A stretch of 47,089 bases of DNA from Pseudophaeobacter profundi (GCF_029697505.1 NZ_JARJEF010000018.1:1-47089), one strand, 5' to 3'. Counted from the first letter of the stretch, positions 16,532 to 25,683 are shown. Made by a program: numbers and translations. The notes: generated by a model from the sequence alone, not told the origin.

Positions 16532-17704
16532 TCAGAATAGGTCGGCAGGATCGGCAGCCGCGAGGCGACGCGTGGCAATCACACCGGACAGGACAGAAAA
16601 GATCACCGTTCCGGCAAACACGATCACCGCCATGCCCGGCGTCATCGCAAGCGGCAGGGTCGTCACCTTGCCCATAAGCGTGAGGATCCCCGTGCCGACG
16701 GCAAGACCCGGCAGGAACCCGAGGATGCCCAGAACCAGCGCCTCTTCGACGACAATGCTCAGAAAGAACCAGGGACCATAGCCCATGGCCTTGAAGGTCG
16801 CGTATTCGCGCAGGTGATCAGCGACATCTGCAGAAAGCACCTGATAGACGATGACCAGCCCGACCAGAACGCCAATCAGCACGCCAAAGCCAAAGATCAC
16901 ACCGGTAGGCCGCTGTGTTTGCTGATAGCGCAGGTCCTCTTGTGCCGCCTCAGCAAAGCTGCGGATCCGGATCTTATCGTCCGAGATCAGGCCGCGCAGG
17001 CGTTCAGTCACAACCGCAACATCCGCACCAGAGCGCAGACGCAAAAGAATGTGGTCCGGTGCTCCCGATGTGCGAGAGGCGAACAAAGACAGAAAAGTCT
17101 GGTCGGAAACCAGCATGTAACCATCCCCCCCAAAACCACCTCCGCCCGCGAAGGTGTCGAGAGCAGTGAGCGTACGGCCTTGGGTCTCGAAAGACAGTGG
17201 CGTTTGAGGGCGGATCGCGGCGGCATCCTCGCGCGAAAGGCCACGGGCCAACCGATCAAGGATTGCCACGTCCTGCACTTGCAACAAAACTGCATCCCCG
17301 GCGATATCAGGTGCCAGAAACCCCGGCTGGCCGGGATCTACGCCGAAGGTGGTAAAGGTGATGTCCTTGTCACCCCGATCCCACGGGGCATTGCCGACGA
17401 ACAGCCCCATGCCGGCAATCACGTCCGAGTCAGCAAAAGATTGCAACATCCACTGCCGCGCGACATTCCCGCCCTCGGCCAACGCATTGGCATCGGCGGC
17501 AGAGATCATGATATCGGCCAGGAAGAAATCGTAGGGGCGCAGCGTGGCAGTCGCCATGGAGTTCATGATCCCCAACTGGACGAAGACCAGTACATTGGCA
17601 AAGGCGACTCCAGAAAGCGCAGCTATAAAACCGCCCCTTTTGTGGGTCAGTTGCAGCCAGCCTATTGGCAGGCGGCCAAACACCCATTGCAGAAGGCGGC
17701 TCAT
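16532..17704 (-). CDS. ABC transporter permease (DevC/FtsX-like)
   Basis: A 390-residue protein with one N-terminal membrane helix (about 25-50), a large periplasmic domain, and three C-terminal helices in an FtsX domain (about 265-385). The start MSRLLQWVFGRLPIGWLQLT resembles DevC-type permeases of heterocyst exporters. It overlaps the adaptor gene by ATGA at 17701-17704. It would work with the ATPase at 15798 and the adaptor at 17701 as a tripartite exporter. No dedicated outer-membrane TolC gene is in the window. Confidence 0.87.
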   Translation of the reverse strand: MSRLLQWVFGRLPIGWLQLTHKRGGFIAALSGVAFANVLVFVQLGIMNSMATATLRPYDFFLADIMISAADANALAEGGNVARQWMLQSFADSDVIAGMGLFVGNAPWDRGDKDITFTTFGVDPGQPGFLAPDIAGDAVLLQVQDVAILDRLARGLSREDAAAIRPQTPLSFETQGRTLTALDTFAGGGGFGGDGYMLVSDQTFLSLFASRTSGAPDHILLRLRSGADVAVVTERLRGLISDDKIRIRSFAEAAQEDLRYQQTQRPTGVIFGFGVLIGVLVGLVIVYQVLSADVADHLREYATFKAMGYGPWFFLSIVVEEALVLGILGFLPGLAVGTGILTLMGKVTTLPLAMTPGMAVIVFAGTVIFSVLSGVIATRRLAAADPADLF

Positions 17705-18933
17705 TGTCCGATCCGCGCTGTCGCACCCGTATCAATGCGCGCAACGGCCTCAAGTCCCACATAGCGCGCGGCAAGGGCTGAAGATCCGTCATCAAGTGAG
17801 ACAAGGACCCGAATCACCCGTGCATCGGAATTGGCAGCGGCATCATCGGAAATCAACCCTTGGCGTCCCACGGTCAGCCCAATGCCTTGCACCGTCCCAC
17901 GCAAGGATTGCCCCAGCGCGGGGGCCGCCAGCTCAACCGGTTGGCCAACCGCAACGGCGGCAACCCTGTCCTGCCAGATTTCGACCTCGGCCATCATGTG
18001 GCTGATATCGCCCATTTCCATGATCCCTTCGGCGGGCGGGCGCTGCCCCGGTGTTGCATGAATATCAAGGATCGTGCCATCAATAGGCGCGCGCACCTCG
18101 GCGCGGGCAAGGTCCATCCGGGCGCGCGTCATTTCGGCTTCTGCGGCAGCCACGTTGCGGGCCGCGACGACGACATCTGGCTGGTCATCCAGGGCAAGGG
18201 CCGTAAAGCGTGCCAGCGTGGCCCGCGCGCGCGCCACTGCAAGTGCGGATTCCTCTGCCGCCGTGCGCGTGGCGTCCAAAGTCGCATCAGTCGCCACGCC
18301 GCGGTCTGCAAGATCTTCGGTGCGCGCGAGATTGCGATCAGCCTCGCGCGCGGACGCACGCGCCTGATCAAGTGTCGCCTGCGCCTCGGCCCGGCTGGCG
18401 GCAACCGCACTTCGGGTCTGGGCAAGTGTTGCCTGCCGCACAGCAAGATTGGCCTCGGCCATCAACACGGCCCCTTCGAAGGCCTGAGCATTGTCGAGCC
18501 GCGCAACCGACGTGCCACGGGTCACCCTGTCGCCGACCGCGACAAGAAGCTCGGCCACCCGCGCGTCGCCAGCCCCGTATGGAGCCGCCACAATTGCCAC
18601 ATCGCCGCGTGGCATCAACCGGGCCAGCCCGACTACATCCGTCGGCAACAGCGTTTCGGCCATCTCCTCCGGCATTTCGATTTCGGGGGGCAGCGCAATT
18701 GGGCTATCGGCCCCGCCACCGGGTTGCAGGCCAGTTAGAGCATAGAACTTTTGCAGTCCGGTCGGCTGGTAGTACATGCCAATCACCCCACCAGAGAACA
18801 TGAACACCGGAAGCAGCAGGACAAGCAGGTAGCGCTTACGGAAAAAGCGGCGCTTTTTCTGCCGGGTGTGCTCGGTGGGTTCAGACGCCAAGCCCAGATC
18901 GAGCGGTAGATCGTGAGCATCTTTGGTAGGCAT
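17701..18933 (-). CDS. HlyD/DevB-like periplasmic adaptor of the ABC exporter
   Basis: A 410-residue membrane-fusion protein: basic cytoplasmic N-terminus, one membrane helix (about 37-55, YLLVLLLPVFMFSGGVIG), biotinyl-lipoyl halves (GDARVAELLVAVGDRVTRGT; VRAPIDGTILDIHATPGQ), and a long alanine-rich coiled-coil hairpin between them (about 150-255). The start ATG 18933 is preferred, with AAGGAC upstream; an ATG at 18957 has no ribosome site. It is the first gene of the exporter operon. Confidence 0.88.
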   Translation of the reverse strand: MPTKDAHDLPLDLGLASEPTEHTRQKKRRFFRKRYLLVLLLPVFMFSGGVIGMYYQPTGLQKFYALTGLQPGGGADSPIALPPEIEMPEEMAETLLPTDVVGLARLMPRGDVAIVAAPYGAGDARVAELLVAVGDRVTRGTSVARLDNAQAFEGAVLMAEANLAVRQATLAQTRSAVAASRAEAQATLDQARASAREADRNLARTEDLADRGVATDATLDATRTAAEESALAVARARATLARFTALALDDQPDVVVAARNVAAAEAEMTRARMDLARAEVRAPIDGTILDIHATPGQRPPAEGIMEMGDISHMMAEVEIWQDRVAAVAVGQPVELAAPALGQSLRGTVQGIGLTVGRQGLISDDAAANSDARVIRVLVSLDDGSSALAARYVGLEAVARIDTGATARIGQ

Positions 18934-18989
18934 GTTAAATGTCCTTCGCGTTGCCATCTTGCGCGGCGGGGTCCGCCGCCCTTGCGTAC

Positions 18990-19100
18990 TTACATGATGA
19001 AGTCATCAAGGGTGATGCCATCATCGGCGTTCTTGTCGAGTTGGGTGAACCACTCGTCCGTAACAGCGAGGAATGCTTCCCGCCCCACACGGCCATCGCC
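18990..19100 (-). pseudogene. EF-hand protein C-terminal remnant
   Basis: On the minus strand the codons read DGDGRVGREAFLAV, then LDKNADDGITLDDFIM and a TAA stop. These are two loop-like D-x-D-G and D-x-N-A-D-D-G segments of an EF-hand. In the same frame an upstream TGA closes the reading. The adjacent frame reads NELADYEGQLGDLIQAVAHD up to the junction, consistent with a one-base frameshift. The 5' part is replaced by the methyltransferase gene. No start codon remains. Confidence 0.55.
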
Positions 19101-19166
19101 ATCAGCAATATGTCGTGGGCGACAGCCTGAATCAGGTCGCCCAGCTGGCCCTCATAGTCGGCCAGT

Positions 19167-19766
19167 TCATTGACGCTTCGCGATCAAATCCATGACCGCT
19201 GATCGACCGGAATGTCCCACGCCCTCCGAAAGGATAACCTCATAAGCTTCCAGCTTATGAACGAGCATATCGCTGAACCGATTACGCAGAAGATCTTCAG
19301 TGTAGAGAAAATCGGCACAAGGCGGCCCACCTGTGCCGTATTCCAATTGCCTTTGGCCATAGCCATGCAGAAAGATCAGGCCCCCCGATTTCGTCGCAAT
19401 CTTCATCCCCTCAAACATACGATCCCGCAGTTCAGGGGCTGCGAACTGAATGAAGATTCCAACCACGACATCGTATTGTGCCGCCGACCAATCATAGTCT
19501 GCAGCATCTGCCACGCTGAACGAAACATCGACGCCCCGCTTGGCTGCCAGTTTCCGCGCCTTTTCAACGGCAACTCCCGATGCATCCCAGGCCGTTACTT
19601 GATACCCATTTTCCGCCAACCAAACCGAATTGCGCCCTTCCCCATCGGCGACGCACAGCACCCGTGCCGAGGCCGGGAATAAGTGCGCATTGGACAGCAG
19701 TGCGTTCGTCGGCTCTGTTCCGTAGAAGTAAGCACTTCCCTTGTATCGATCGTCCCAATCGCTCAT
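19167..19766 (-). CDS. Class I SAM-dependent methyltransferase
   Basis: A 199-residue enzyme with SAM-binding motif I VLCVADGEGRNSVWLAENG and acidic motif II VTAWDASGVAVEKARKLA. It starts with SDWDDRYKGSAYFYGTEPT, typical of TehB/thiopurine-methyltransferase-like enzymes. Its ATG overlaps the SulP stop (ATGA), so it belongs to the sulfur operon. Related enzymes methylate thiols or chalcogen oxyanions, so a role in methylating sulfide or a thiol is possible, but no residue proves it. Confidence 0.8.
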   Translation of the reverse strand: MSDWDDRYKGSAYFYGTEPTNALLSNAHLFPASARVLCVADGEGRNSVWLAENGYQVTAWDASGVAVEKARKLAAKRGVDVSFSVADAADYDWSAAQYDVVVGIFIQFAAPELRDRMFEGMKIATKSGGLIFLHGYGQRQLEYGTGGPPCADFLYTEDLLRNRFSDMLVHKLEAYEVILSEGVGHSGRSAVMDLIAKRQ

Positions 19767-21499
19767 TCAGCCGCCTTTGGAACGATGTTGCCAACCAAAG
19801 CCTCCCAGGCATCGTATTGTGACAGAAAAACACGCCCATTCAGGCCATCAAGGAGGTGAGACCTTTGCAATCGGTCCATCACGGGACCTTTAACCTCTGA
19901 GAGATGCAGAGCAACGCCCATGTCTTTCAGCCGGTGATTGATCGCTTCCAGACTTTCGAGGGCGGAGTAATCGACTTCGTTCACCGCAGAGAAGATCAAA
20001 ACCACGTTCCGAACATCGCAGCCATTGGTGACACGTTTCTGTACAAAATCTTCGAGGAACCGGGCATTCACGAAATAGAGGCTTTCGTCCACACGAAGAG
20101 AGACGAGCGCGGGATCCGTTTCGACATTGTGCCGGTGTATATTGCGGAAGTGCTGCGTTCCCGGCACCAGGCCGACCTCTGCGACGTGGGGACGTGATGT
20201 CTTGTAGAGATGCAACAGGACCGAGATTGCAACGCCAGAAGCTACACCGATCTCGACACCAAGGCCGAGGGTCAAGAAGACCGTCGTTGCGACTGCAGTG
20301 AAATCGGCGCGAGAGTATCCCCAAGTTTTCTTAAGGATCGAGAGGTCTACAAGACTCAGAACCGCAACGATAATGGTCGCCGCAAGCGTCGCATTTGGCA
20401 GGTAGTAGACCAGCGGAGTAAGGGCCACCGCAGCAATCGCGAGGCCGATCGCCGTAAATGCCCCGGCCGCAGGAGTTTCAGCCCCGGCGTCAAAGTTCAC
20501 GACCGAGCGCGCAAATCCGCCGGTGACAGGATAACCCCCGGTAAACGCCGCGCCAAGGTTCGCAGCACCGAGGCCGATCAGCTCCTGGTCGGGATCGATA
20601 CGTTGGCGTTTTTTGGCGGCCAGGGTCTGTGCCACTGATACGGATTCCACGAACCCAATGACCGAGATGAGAATTGCGGGCACCAGAAGTGCGCTGACAA
20701 GATCGGGCGAGAGGCCGGGCAACGTCAGGGGCGGCAGGCTTTGCGGCACGTCGCCCACGATCTTTACACCTTGACCGTCGAGGCCAAGGCCCCAAACAGC
20801 CAGTGTCGTCGTGACAACGGCTGCCACCGGTCCGGCCTTTGTCAGGATGTCGGCCATCAGGTTAGGTGTGCCAAGCCGTCGGAGTGTTGGCTTGAGGTTC
20901 TTGCGCACCCAGAACAGGAAGCCGGTCGCCACAACGCCAATCACGACTGTGATCCAATTGATCTCGGACAGATGCACGAAGATCGAACCGAGCATTTCCG
21001 GCAGAGTGTGTCCAGACGCGCTCACGCCCAGAATATGCTTGAGCTGGCTTGTAGCGATCAGGATTCCGGAAGCAGTAATGAAACCCGCAATCACCGGGTG
21101 GCTTAGAAAGTTGGCGAGAAACCCAAGCCGGAACACACCCATCAGCATCAGGATTCCGCCTGACAAGAATGCAAGAGTGAGCGCGGCCACTGCGTAGCCC
21201 GCTGTCCCCTGCTCTGCTACTTGACCGATAGCAGACGCTGTAAGAAGCGAGACAACGGCAACGGGTCCAACGGCCAACGCCCGGCTTGTTCCGAAGATCG
21301 CGTAGAGGACGATCGGGGCAATCGATGCATAGATCCCCGCCTCAGGTGGCAGCCCTGCCAGCAGGGCATAGGCAAGCGATTGCGGAATCAGCATGATCGT
21401 CACGATCACCGCCGCGATCATGTCGTTCGAAAAAGCGTTGCGGTCGTAAGTGCGGCCCCAGTCCAAGACAGGGATGTAGCGGCGAAGATGTTCGATCAT
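19763..21499 (-). CDS. SulP-family anion permease with STAS domain
   Basis: A 578-residue transporter: about twelve hydrophobic segments in the first 430 residues and a cytoplasmic STAS domain (about 445-560, ending in VALHLSEVKGPVMDRL). The early motif AYALLAGLPPEAGIYASIAP is the SulP signature. SulP proteins move sulfate, bicarbonate or other oxyanions. Within this cluster export of sulfite or sulfate, or uptake of sulfate, is plausible (inference). The operon is downstream of the SQR gene with a 94-base gap that contains a perfect hairpin (CGGAGCG-N4-CGCTCCG). Confidence 0.92.
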   Translation of the reverse strand: MIEHLRRYIPVLDWGRTYDRNAFSNDMIAAVIVTIMLIPQSLAYALLAGLPPEAGIYASIAPIVLYAIFGTSRALAVGPVAVVSLLTASAIGQVAEQGTAGYAVAALTLAFLSGGILMLMGVFRLGFLANFLSHPVIAGFITASGILIATSQLKHILGVSASGHTLPEMLGSIFVHLSEINWITVVIGVVATGFLFWVRKNLKPTLRRLGTPNLMADILTKAGPVAAVVTTTLAVWGLGLDGQGVKIVGDVPQSLPPLTLPGLSPDLVSALLVPAILISVIGFVESVSVAQTLAAKKRQRIDPDQELIGLGAANLGAAFTGGYPVTGGFARSVVNFDAGAETPAAGAFTAIGLAIAAVALTPLVYYLPNATLAATIIVAVLSLVDLSILKKTWGYSRADFTAVATTVFLTLGLGVEIGVASGVAISVLLHLYKTSRPHVAEVGLVPGTQHFRNIHRHNVETDPALVSLRVDESLYFVNARFLEDFVQKRVTNGCDVRNVVLIFSAVNEVDYSALESLEAINHRLKDMGVALHLSEVKGPVMDRLQRSHLLDGLNGRVFLSQYDAWEALVGNIVPKAAE

Positions 21500-21524
21500 T
21501 TTATCGTCCAGATAAAGGGACAGA

Positions 21525-21542
21525 CGGAGCGAACCCGCTCCG
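21525..21542 (-). other. Hairpin between SQR and SulP genes
   Basis: CGGAGCG-AACC-CGCTCCG, a perfect 7-bp stem with a 4-base loop, lies between the SQR stop and the SulP start. There is no strong U-run after it on the minus strand, so it looks like an mRNA-stabilising or weak attenuating hairpin rather than a full terminator. Confidence 0.35.
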
Positions 21543-21593
21543 CCCGCCGGTCATCGCGCATAAAGCGAGGGTATGCGCAATAGGGTCTTTCAT

Positions 21594-23273
21594 TTACTCG
21601 GCTGCAACTTTGAGCTTCTCGGGCTTGGCCATCCATTCCTTACCCTTAAGCATCGCCTTCCAGTAAATTGGCGGTAGCAGTTTTTCCTTCAGAAACCATG
21701 CCGCGCGGCTTGGCTTCGTCCCATCGAGGAGCAAGGAAGGGAAGCTGGGTTTCAGCACACCGCCATAGCCAAACTCGGCCAGAACGATCTTGCCGCGTTC
21801 AACGGTCAAGGGGCAGGAGCCATAGCCATCGTATTGCGCAACAGCCGAACGACCGACAATGTCGGCCATGATGTTCTCGGCCACCGTTGGCGCCTGTTTC
21901 CGTGCCGCTGCCGCTGTCTTGGCGTTCGGTGCGTTCATGACATCGCCCAGCGACCAGATATTATCAAAAGTCTTGTGGCGTAACGTTGCCTGATCCACAT
22001 CGACCCAGCCAGCCGCATCGGCCAAGGGCGAAACGCGGATGAAGTCTGGCGCCACCTGCGGGGGACAGACGTGCATCATTTCGAATTCTACTGTGACCTC
22101 AGTTGGCTCAGTTTCGGGCTTCGCCACCTTGAATGTCGCTTTTTTTGCATGGCCATCGACAGAGATGAGGTTATGGAAGAAGTTCAGCGACGCATCGTAT
22201 TTCTCGACGTATTTCATCAGGGCGGGAACATAGTCCTTCACCCCGAAAAGCACGCCGCCAGCATTCATGAACTGCACGTCGATGTTCTTTAGTGCTCCAT
22301 TGCGGAACCAGGCATCAGCTGACAGATACATCGCCTTTTGCGGTGCGCCCGCACATTTGATCGGCATCGGCGGTTGGGTGAAGATCGCGCGGCCTGTCTT
22401 CATCTCTTGCACCAGCTGCCAAGTGTAAGGTGCTAGATCGTACCGATAGTTGGAGGTCACGCCATTCCGGCCCAGCGTATCCTCAAGGCCTTCGACCTGT
22501 CCCCAATCAAGCTTCAAACCGGGACAAACAACCAGACGGTCGTATTTTACAACGCGACACCCATCGAGGATGACGGCGTTTTTCTCGGGCTCGAACGCAG
22601 CAACGGCAGCCTTGATCCACTTGACCCCGCGCGGGATCAACGAGCCCATGGTTTTTGCGGTCTCTTGCGCTTCGAAGATACCGCCGCCGACCATCGTCCA
22701 CCCGGGTTGGTAGTAATGGATATCGGCAGGATCGATCACTGCGAGCGACAGGTTCGACTTGCGCGATTGCAGGCTGGCAGCAACGGAAATACCGCCCGCG
22801 CCCGCCCCGACAATCACAACATCAAACTTGGCATCGCCCGTATCAGTCGGTGTCTTGCCGCCGTTGGCAATACGACGCGCCACACCGTTCATGTCGTATC
22901 CGGCGGCTTGCGTCGCCGCGAGGATTTCTGGCATCGGGCGTTTCTGGGACTCGTGGAATGACCACAGCGTTGCAGATCGCGTACCAGTCCGGCAGTAAGC
23001 CAAAACCGGGCGAGGCAAGTCTTTCAGAGCTGCACCGAAAGCGGCGACATCGGCGTCACTGATCTTGCCCGCCACAACAGGTACATAGCGCGCCTCCATG
23101 CCAGCCTCTTTTGCGGCATTTTCGATTTCGGCGAATGACGGCTGGTCAGATCCTTCACCATCCGGCCGGTTGCAGATAATCGCCTTGAAGCCTGCCGCTT
23201 TCAGGGCGGCCACATCATCTGCAACGATCTGGGGACTGGCAGAGACCTTGTCTGTTATCTTGTTGACTTGCAT
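21594..23273 (-). CDS. DUF442 sulfurtransferase/phosphatase-like domain fused to type II sulfide:quinone oxidoreductase
   Basis: A 559-residue fusion. Residues 1-110 are a DUF442/TIGR01244 domain with the phosphatase-like loop C94-RTGT-R99. Residues 150-545 are an FAD disulfide oxidoreductase (GAGAGG near 157). Two cysteines match the catalytic pair of mitochondrial SQOR: C307 in PIKCAGAPQKAMYL and C487 in YDGYGSCPL. DAAGWVDVD also matches. It would oxidise sulfide at the membrane, pass electrons to ubiquinone and hand sulfane sulfur to glutathione or a similar thiol. GGGAGG lies 10 bases before the ATG. The DUF442 part probably handles the persulfide product (inference). Confidence 0.92.
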   Translation of the reverse strand: MQVNKITDKVSASPQIVADDVAALKAAGFKAIICNRPDGEGSDQPSFAEIENAAKEAGMEARYVPVVAGKISDADVAAFGAALKDLPRPVLAYCRTGTRSATLWSFHESQKRPMPEILAATQAAGYDMNGVARRIANGGKTPTDTGDAKFDVVIVGAGAGGISVAASLQSRKSNLSLAVIDPADIHYYQPGWTMVGGGIFEAQETAKTMGSLIPRGVKWIKAAVAAFEPEKNAVILDGCRVVKYDRLVVCPGLKLDWGQVEGLEDTLGRNGVTSNYRYDLAPYTWQLVQEMKTGRAIFTQPPMPIKCAGAPQKAMYLSADAWFRNGALKNIDVQFMNAGGVLFGVKDYVPALMKYVEKYDASLNFFHNLISVDGHAKKATFKVAKPETEPTEVTVEFEMMHVCPPQVAPDFIRVSPLADAAGWVDVDQATLRHKTFDNIWSLGDVMNAPNAKTAAAARKQAPTVAENIMADIVGRSAVAQYDGYGSCPLTVERGKIVLAEFGYGGVLKPSFPSLLLDGTKPSRAAWFLKEKLLPPIYWKAMLKGKEWMAKPEKLKVAAE

Positions 23274-23291
23274 TCGATTTGATCCTCCCGA

Positions 23292-24194
23292 TCAGAATTT
23301 GTTCACTGGCATTTTCAAGTAGCTGTGGCCGTCATCCTCGGCTGCAGGCAAACGTCCGTCGCGCAGGTTGACCTGCAAAGCGGCGAGCATTCTGTTCGGC
23401 AATGCTAGTGTAGCGTCGCGTTCCTCACGCACCTTGACGAAATCCTCCTTGGAAACGCCCCCCCCCAAATGGATATTGTCGGCCTTCTGTTCACCAACTG
23501 TGCTTTCCCAAGCAGGTTCTTCCCGATTCTTGGTTCCGTAGTCGTGGCCAATGAAAATCCGGTGATCGTCGGGGCGGTCGAAGATGGCCATGATGCTGTC
23601 ATAAAGTTCCGACGCCGAACCACCAGGAAAGTCTGCCCGGGACGATCCCGCGTCCGGCTGCATCAGCGTGTCATGGGCAAAGACGGCGTCGCCGACCACA
23701 TAGCTGATAGAGCCGAGCGTATGGCCCGGCGACAGCATCACGCTGACGTCCAGATTGCCGATCTTGAACGTGTCGCCGTGCGCGAACAGGTGATCGAAGT
23801 CCGGATCGATCGGAAAGGCATCGGGCAGATTGTAGTAGCCGCGCCAAAGCTTTGCGATGTCGCGCACCTTTTCTCCAATGGCCGTCTGTACGCCGGTCTT
23901 GTCCTTCAACCAGCTGGCCGCAATGAAGTGATCCGCATGGGGATGCGTGTCGAGTATCCATACCAGCTCCAGCCTGTTGTTGGCGATGTAATCCAACGCC
24001 CACTGGGCATGGTCAAAACCGGTCGCAAAGGATTTGGGATCGAACTCCTGAACAACATCGATGACCGCGCACTTGCGCGTTTGCTCATCAATGCAGATGT
24101 ACTGGCAGCTTCCGGTATCGGGCTCATAGAAACCGACGACAGTTGGGCTGTTTGGCCCGCAGGATTGCGACACCTTGTATAGAATATCTGACAC
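23292..24194 (-). CDS. Persulfide-dioxygenase-like metallo-beta-lactamase-fold protein (copy 2)
   Basis: A 300-residue MBL-fold enzyme. The metal motif H84-P-H-A-D-H89, then SPGHTLGSISYVVG and a later GHDYG provide the expected iron ligands of ETHE1/Blh-type persulfide dioxygenases, which turn glutathione persulfide into sulfite. The motif HDTLMQPDAGSSRADFPGG is the family loop, with H instead of the usual G before D. The start is GTG 24194 because GGAG precedes it by 7 bases; longer readings run into the ferritin gene without a ribosome site. It is paralogous to the gene at 24755. Confidence 0.85.
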   Translation of the reverse strand: MSDILYKVSQSCGPNSPTVVGFYEPDTGSCQYICIDEQTRKCAVIDVVQEFDPKSFATGFDHAQWALDYIANNRLELVWILDTHPHADHFIAASWLKDKTGVQTAIGEKVRDIAKLWRGYYNLPDAFPIDPDFDHLFAHGDTFKIGNLDVSVMLSPGHTLGSISYVVGDAVFAHDTLMQPDAGSSRADFPGGSASELYDSIMAIFDRPDDHRIFIGHDYGTKNREEPAWESTVGEQKADNIHLGGGVSKEDFVKVREERDATLALPNRMLAALQVNLRDGRLPAAEDDGHSYLKMPVNKF

Positions 24195-24231
24195 GTTTTT
24201 ACTCCATTTTTTAACATCTCTGACAGTGGGT

Positions 24232-24720
24232 TCAGGTCCCTCCACCGGCCTCGCCCGATGTAAGGAAGCGTGCGCTGTAAAGGGCTTCTCCCAACCGTTC
24301 GAGAAGATCGAGTTGCAGTTCAAGCCAAGCCTTGTGGCCTTCCTCGTCCATTGCGATCTGCTCGAACAGCTTACGCGTCCCGATGTCATCTTCTACAGCA
24401 GCGTCCTTGGCGGCGCGTTTGTAGAAAGCAAAGGCTTCTTCTTCGTCCGCCAAGTCCGTTTCGAACATTTCCTTCAGGGAACTCACCTGAACAGGCTGCT
24501 TCTGGAATGCGATCTGGGGTTTCCCTTTCAGCGCAAGGATCCGTTCGAGAAACAGATCCGAGTGCCCTAGTTCCTCGGCCTGTTCTTCACGCATCTGCTC
24601 TGCCAGACCGACGAGGCCCCAATCCTCAAGAACATGCGCGTGCATCTGGTACTGATGGGTCGCACTCAGCTCCATCTTGAGGGCCATGTTCAGGTTTTCG
24701 ATCGTTTTTGTATTCGACAT
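24232..24720 (-). CDS. Ferritin-like / bacterioferritin-type di-iron protein
   Basis: A 162-residue four-helix protein with two carboxylate-bridged metal motifs, EEQAEELGHSD and AMDEEGHKAW, plus an early glutamate (KMELSATHQYQ). It resembles bacterioferritin/DPS-like proteins but lacks an obvious heme methionine. ATG 24720 is supported by GGAGAAG upstream. It lies between the two persulfide-dioxygenase-like genes, so it might supply or store iron for these iron enzymes, or guard against Fenton chemistry (inference). Confidence 0.82.
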   Translation of the reverse strand: MSNTKTIENLNMALKMELSATHQYQMHAHVLEDWGLVGLAEQMREEQAEELGHSDLFLERILALKGKPQIAFQKQPVQVSSLKEMFETDLADEEEAFAFYKRAAKDAAVEDDIGTRKLFEQIAMDEEGHKAWLELQLDLLERLGEALYSARFLTSGEAGGGT

Positions 24721-24754
24721 ATTACTTCTCCAGTTCGTTTTTTTGGGTCTTTCC

Positions 24755-25639
24755 TCAAAGTGTGTTGACGGGCACTTTGAGCATTGGATTCCCATCCTTG
24801 TCGGTCGGTACTTCACCAGCCCGCATGTTCACCTGCAACGACGGAATGATGAGTTTGGGCATGGCAAGTTGTGCGTCACGCTCGGTACGGAACTTGATGA
24901 AGTCTTCCTTCGTCTTGCCGCGACCTACATGGATATTGTGCTCTTTTTCATCACCTACAGTGGTTTCCCAAGCGATGTTGCGGCCATTCGGGCCGTAATC
25001 GTGGCACATGAACAGGCGCATTTCGTCCGGCAGAGCCAGCACCTTCATGATGCTGTCGTACAGCTCTTCCGCGCTGCCGCCGGGGAAATCGCACCGCGCT
25101 GACCCACCATCGGGCATGAACAAAGTATCACCGGTGAAGGCCGTGTCACCGATGACATGAACCATGCAGGCAGGGGTGTGGCCCGGCGTATACATGGCAA
25201 AACCCTGTATGTTGCCGATCTGGTAAGTGTCGCCATCCTCGAACAGCATATCGAATTGGCTGCCGTCACGCTGGAACTCGGTTCCCTCGTTGAAGACCTT
25301 CCCGAAGGTGTCCTGCACGACCATGATCTTGGAGCCGATGCCAATCTTGCCGCCGAGTTTGCGTTGGATGTAAGGAGCTGCGGACAGGTGATCGGCGTGG
25401 ACATGGGTCTCTATAATCCAGTCCAGCTTGCAACCCATCTCCTGCACGCGGGCGATCATAGCATCAGCGTGATCATAGGTAATCCGGCCGGCGGCGTAAT
25501 CGATGTCCATCACGCTGTCGATGATCGCACAAGCATCCGAGGTCGGGTCCTTCACGATATAGCTGATGGTGTTGGTGGCTTCATCGAAGAAGGCTTCGAC
25601 TTGCGGTTTGATGTCCATATTGACGGGATAGTTTGTCAT
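24755..25639 (-). CDS. Persulfide-dioxygenase-like metallo-beta-lactamase-fold protein (copy 1)
   Basis: A 294-residue MBL-fold protein with H79-V-H-A-D-H84, TPGHTPACMVHVIGDTAFTG, then DTLFMPDGGSARCDFPGG and CHDYGPNGR. The last motifs are the hallmark of ETHE1/Blh persulfide dioxygenases, which oxidise glutathione persulfide to sulfite with Fe(II) and O2. ATG 25639 follows GAGGAGATCAAG. The longer same-frame extension into the rhodanese gene is not used. Having two such paralogues in one operon is unusual. Confidence 0.87.
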   Translation of the reverse strand: MTNYPVNMDIKPQVEAFFDEATNTISYIVKDPTSDACAIIDSVMDIDYAAGRITYDHADAMIARVQEMGCKLDWIIETHVHADHLSAAPYIQRKLGGKIGIGSKIMVVQDTFGKVFNEGTEFQRDGSQFDMLFEDGDTYQIGNIQGFAMYTPGHTPACMVHVIGDTAFTGDTLFMPDGGSARCDFPGGSAEELYDSIMKVLALPDEMRLFMCHDYGPNGRNIAWETTVGDEKEHNIHVGRGKTKEDFIKFRTERDAQLAMPKLIIPSLQVNMRAGEVPTDKDGNPMLKVPVNTL

Positions 25640-25683
25640 CTTGATCTCCTCGGTATTCCGGTTTCGCGCAGAGGCAGAGCAGG

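Noticed and set aside
16814-18738. Long plus-strand open frames opposite the ABC permease and adaptor genes (up to 316 codons)
   Set aside because: They are antisense shadows of GC-rich genes: arginine- and proline-rich composition, no ribosome sites and no domain pattern, while the minus-strand genes have clear motifs.
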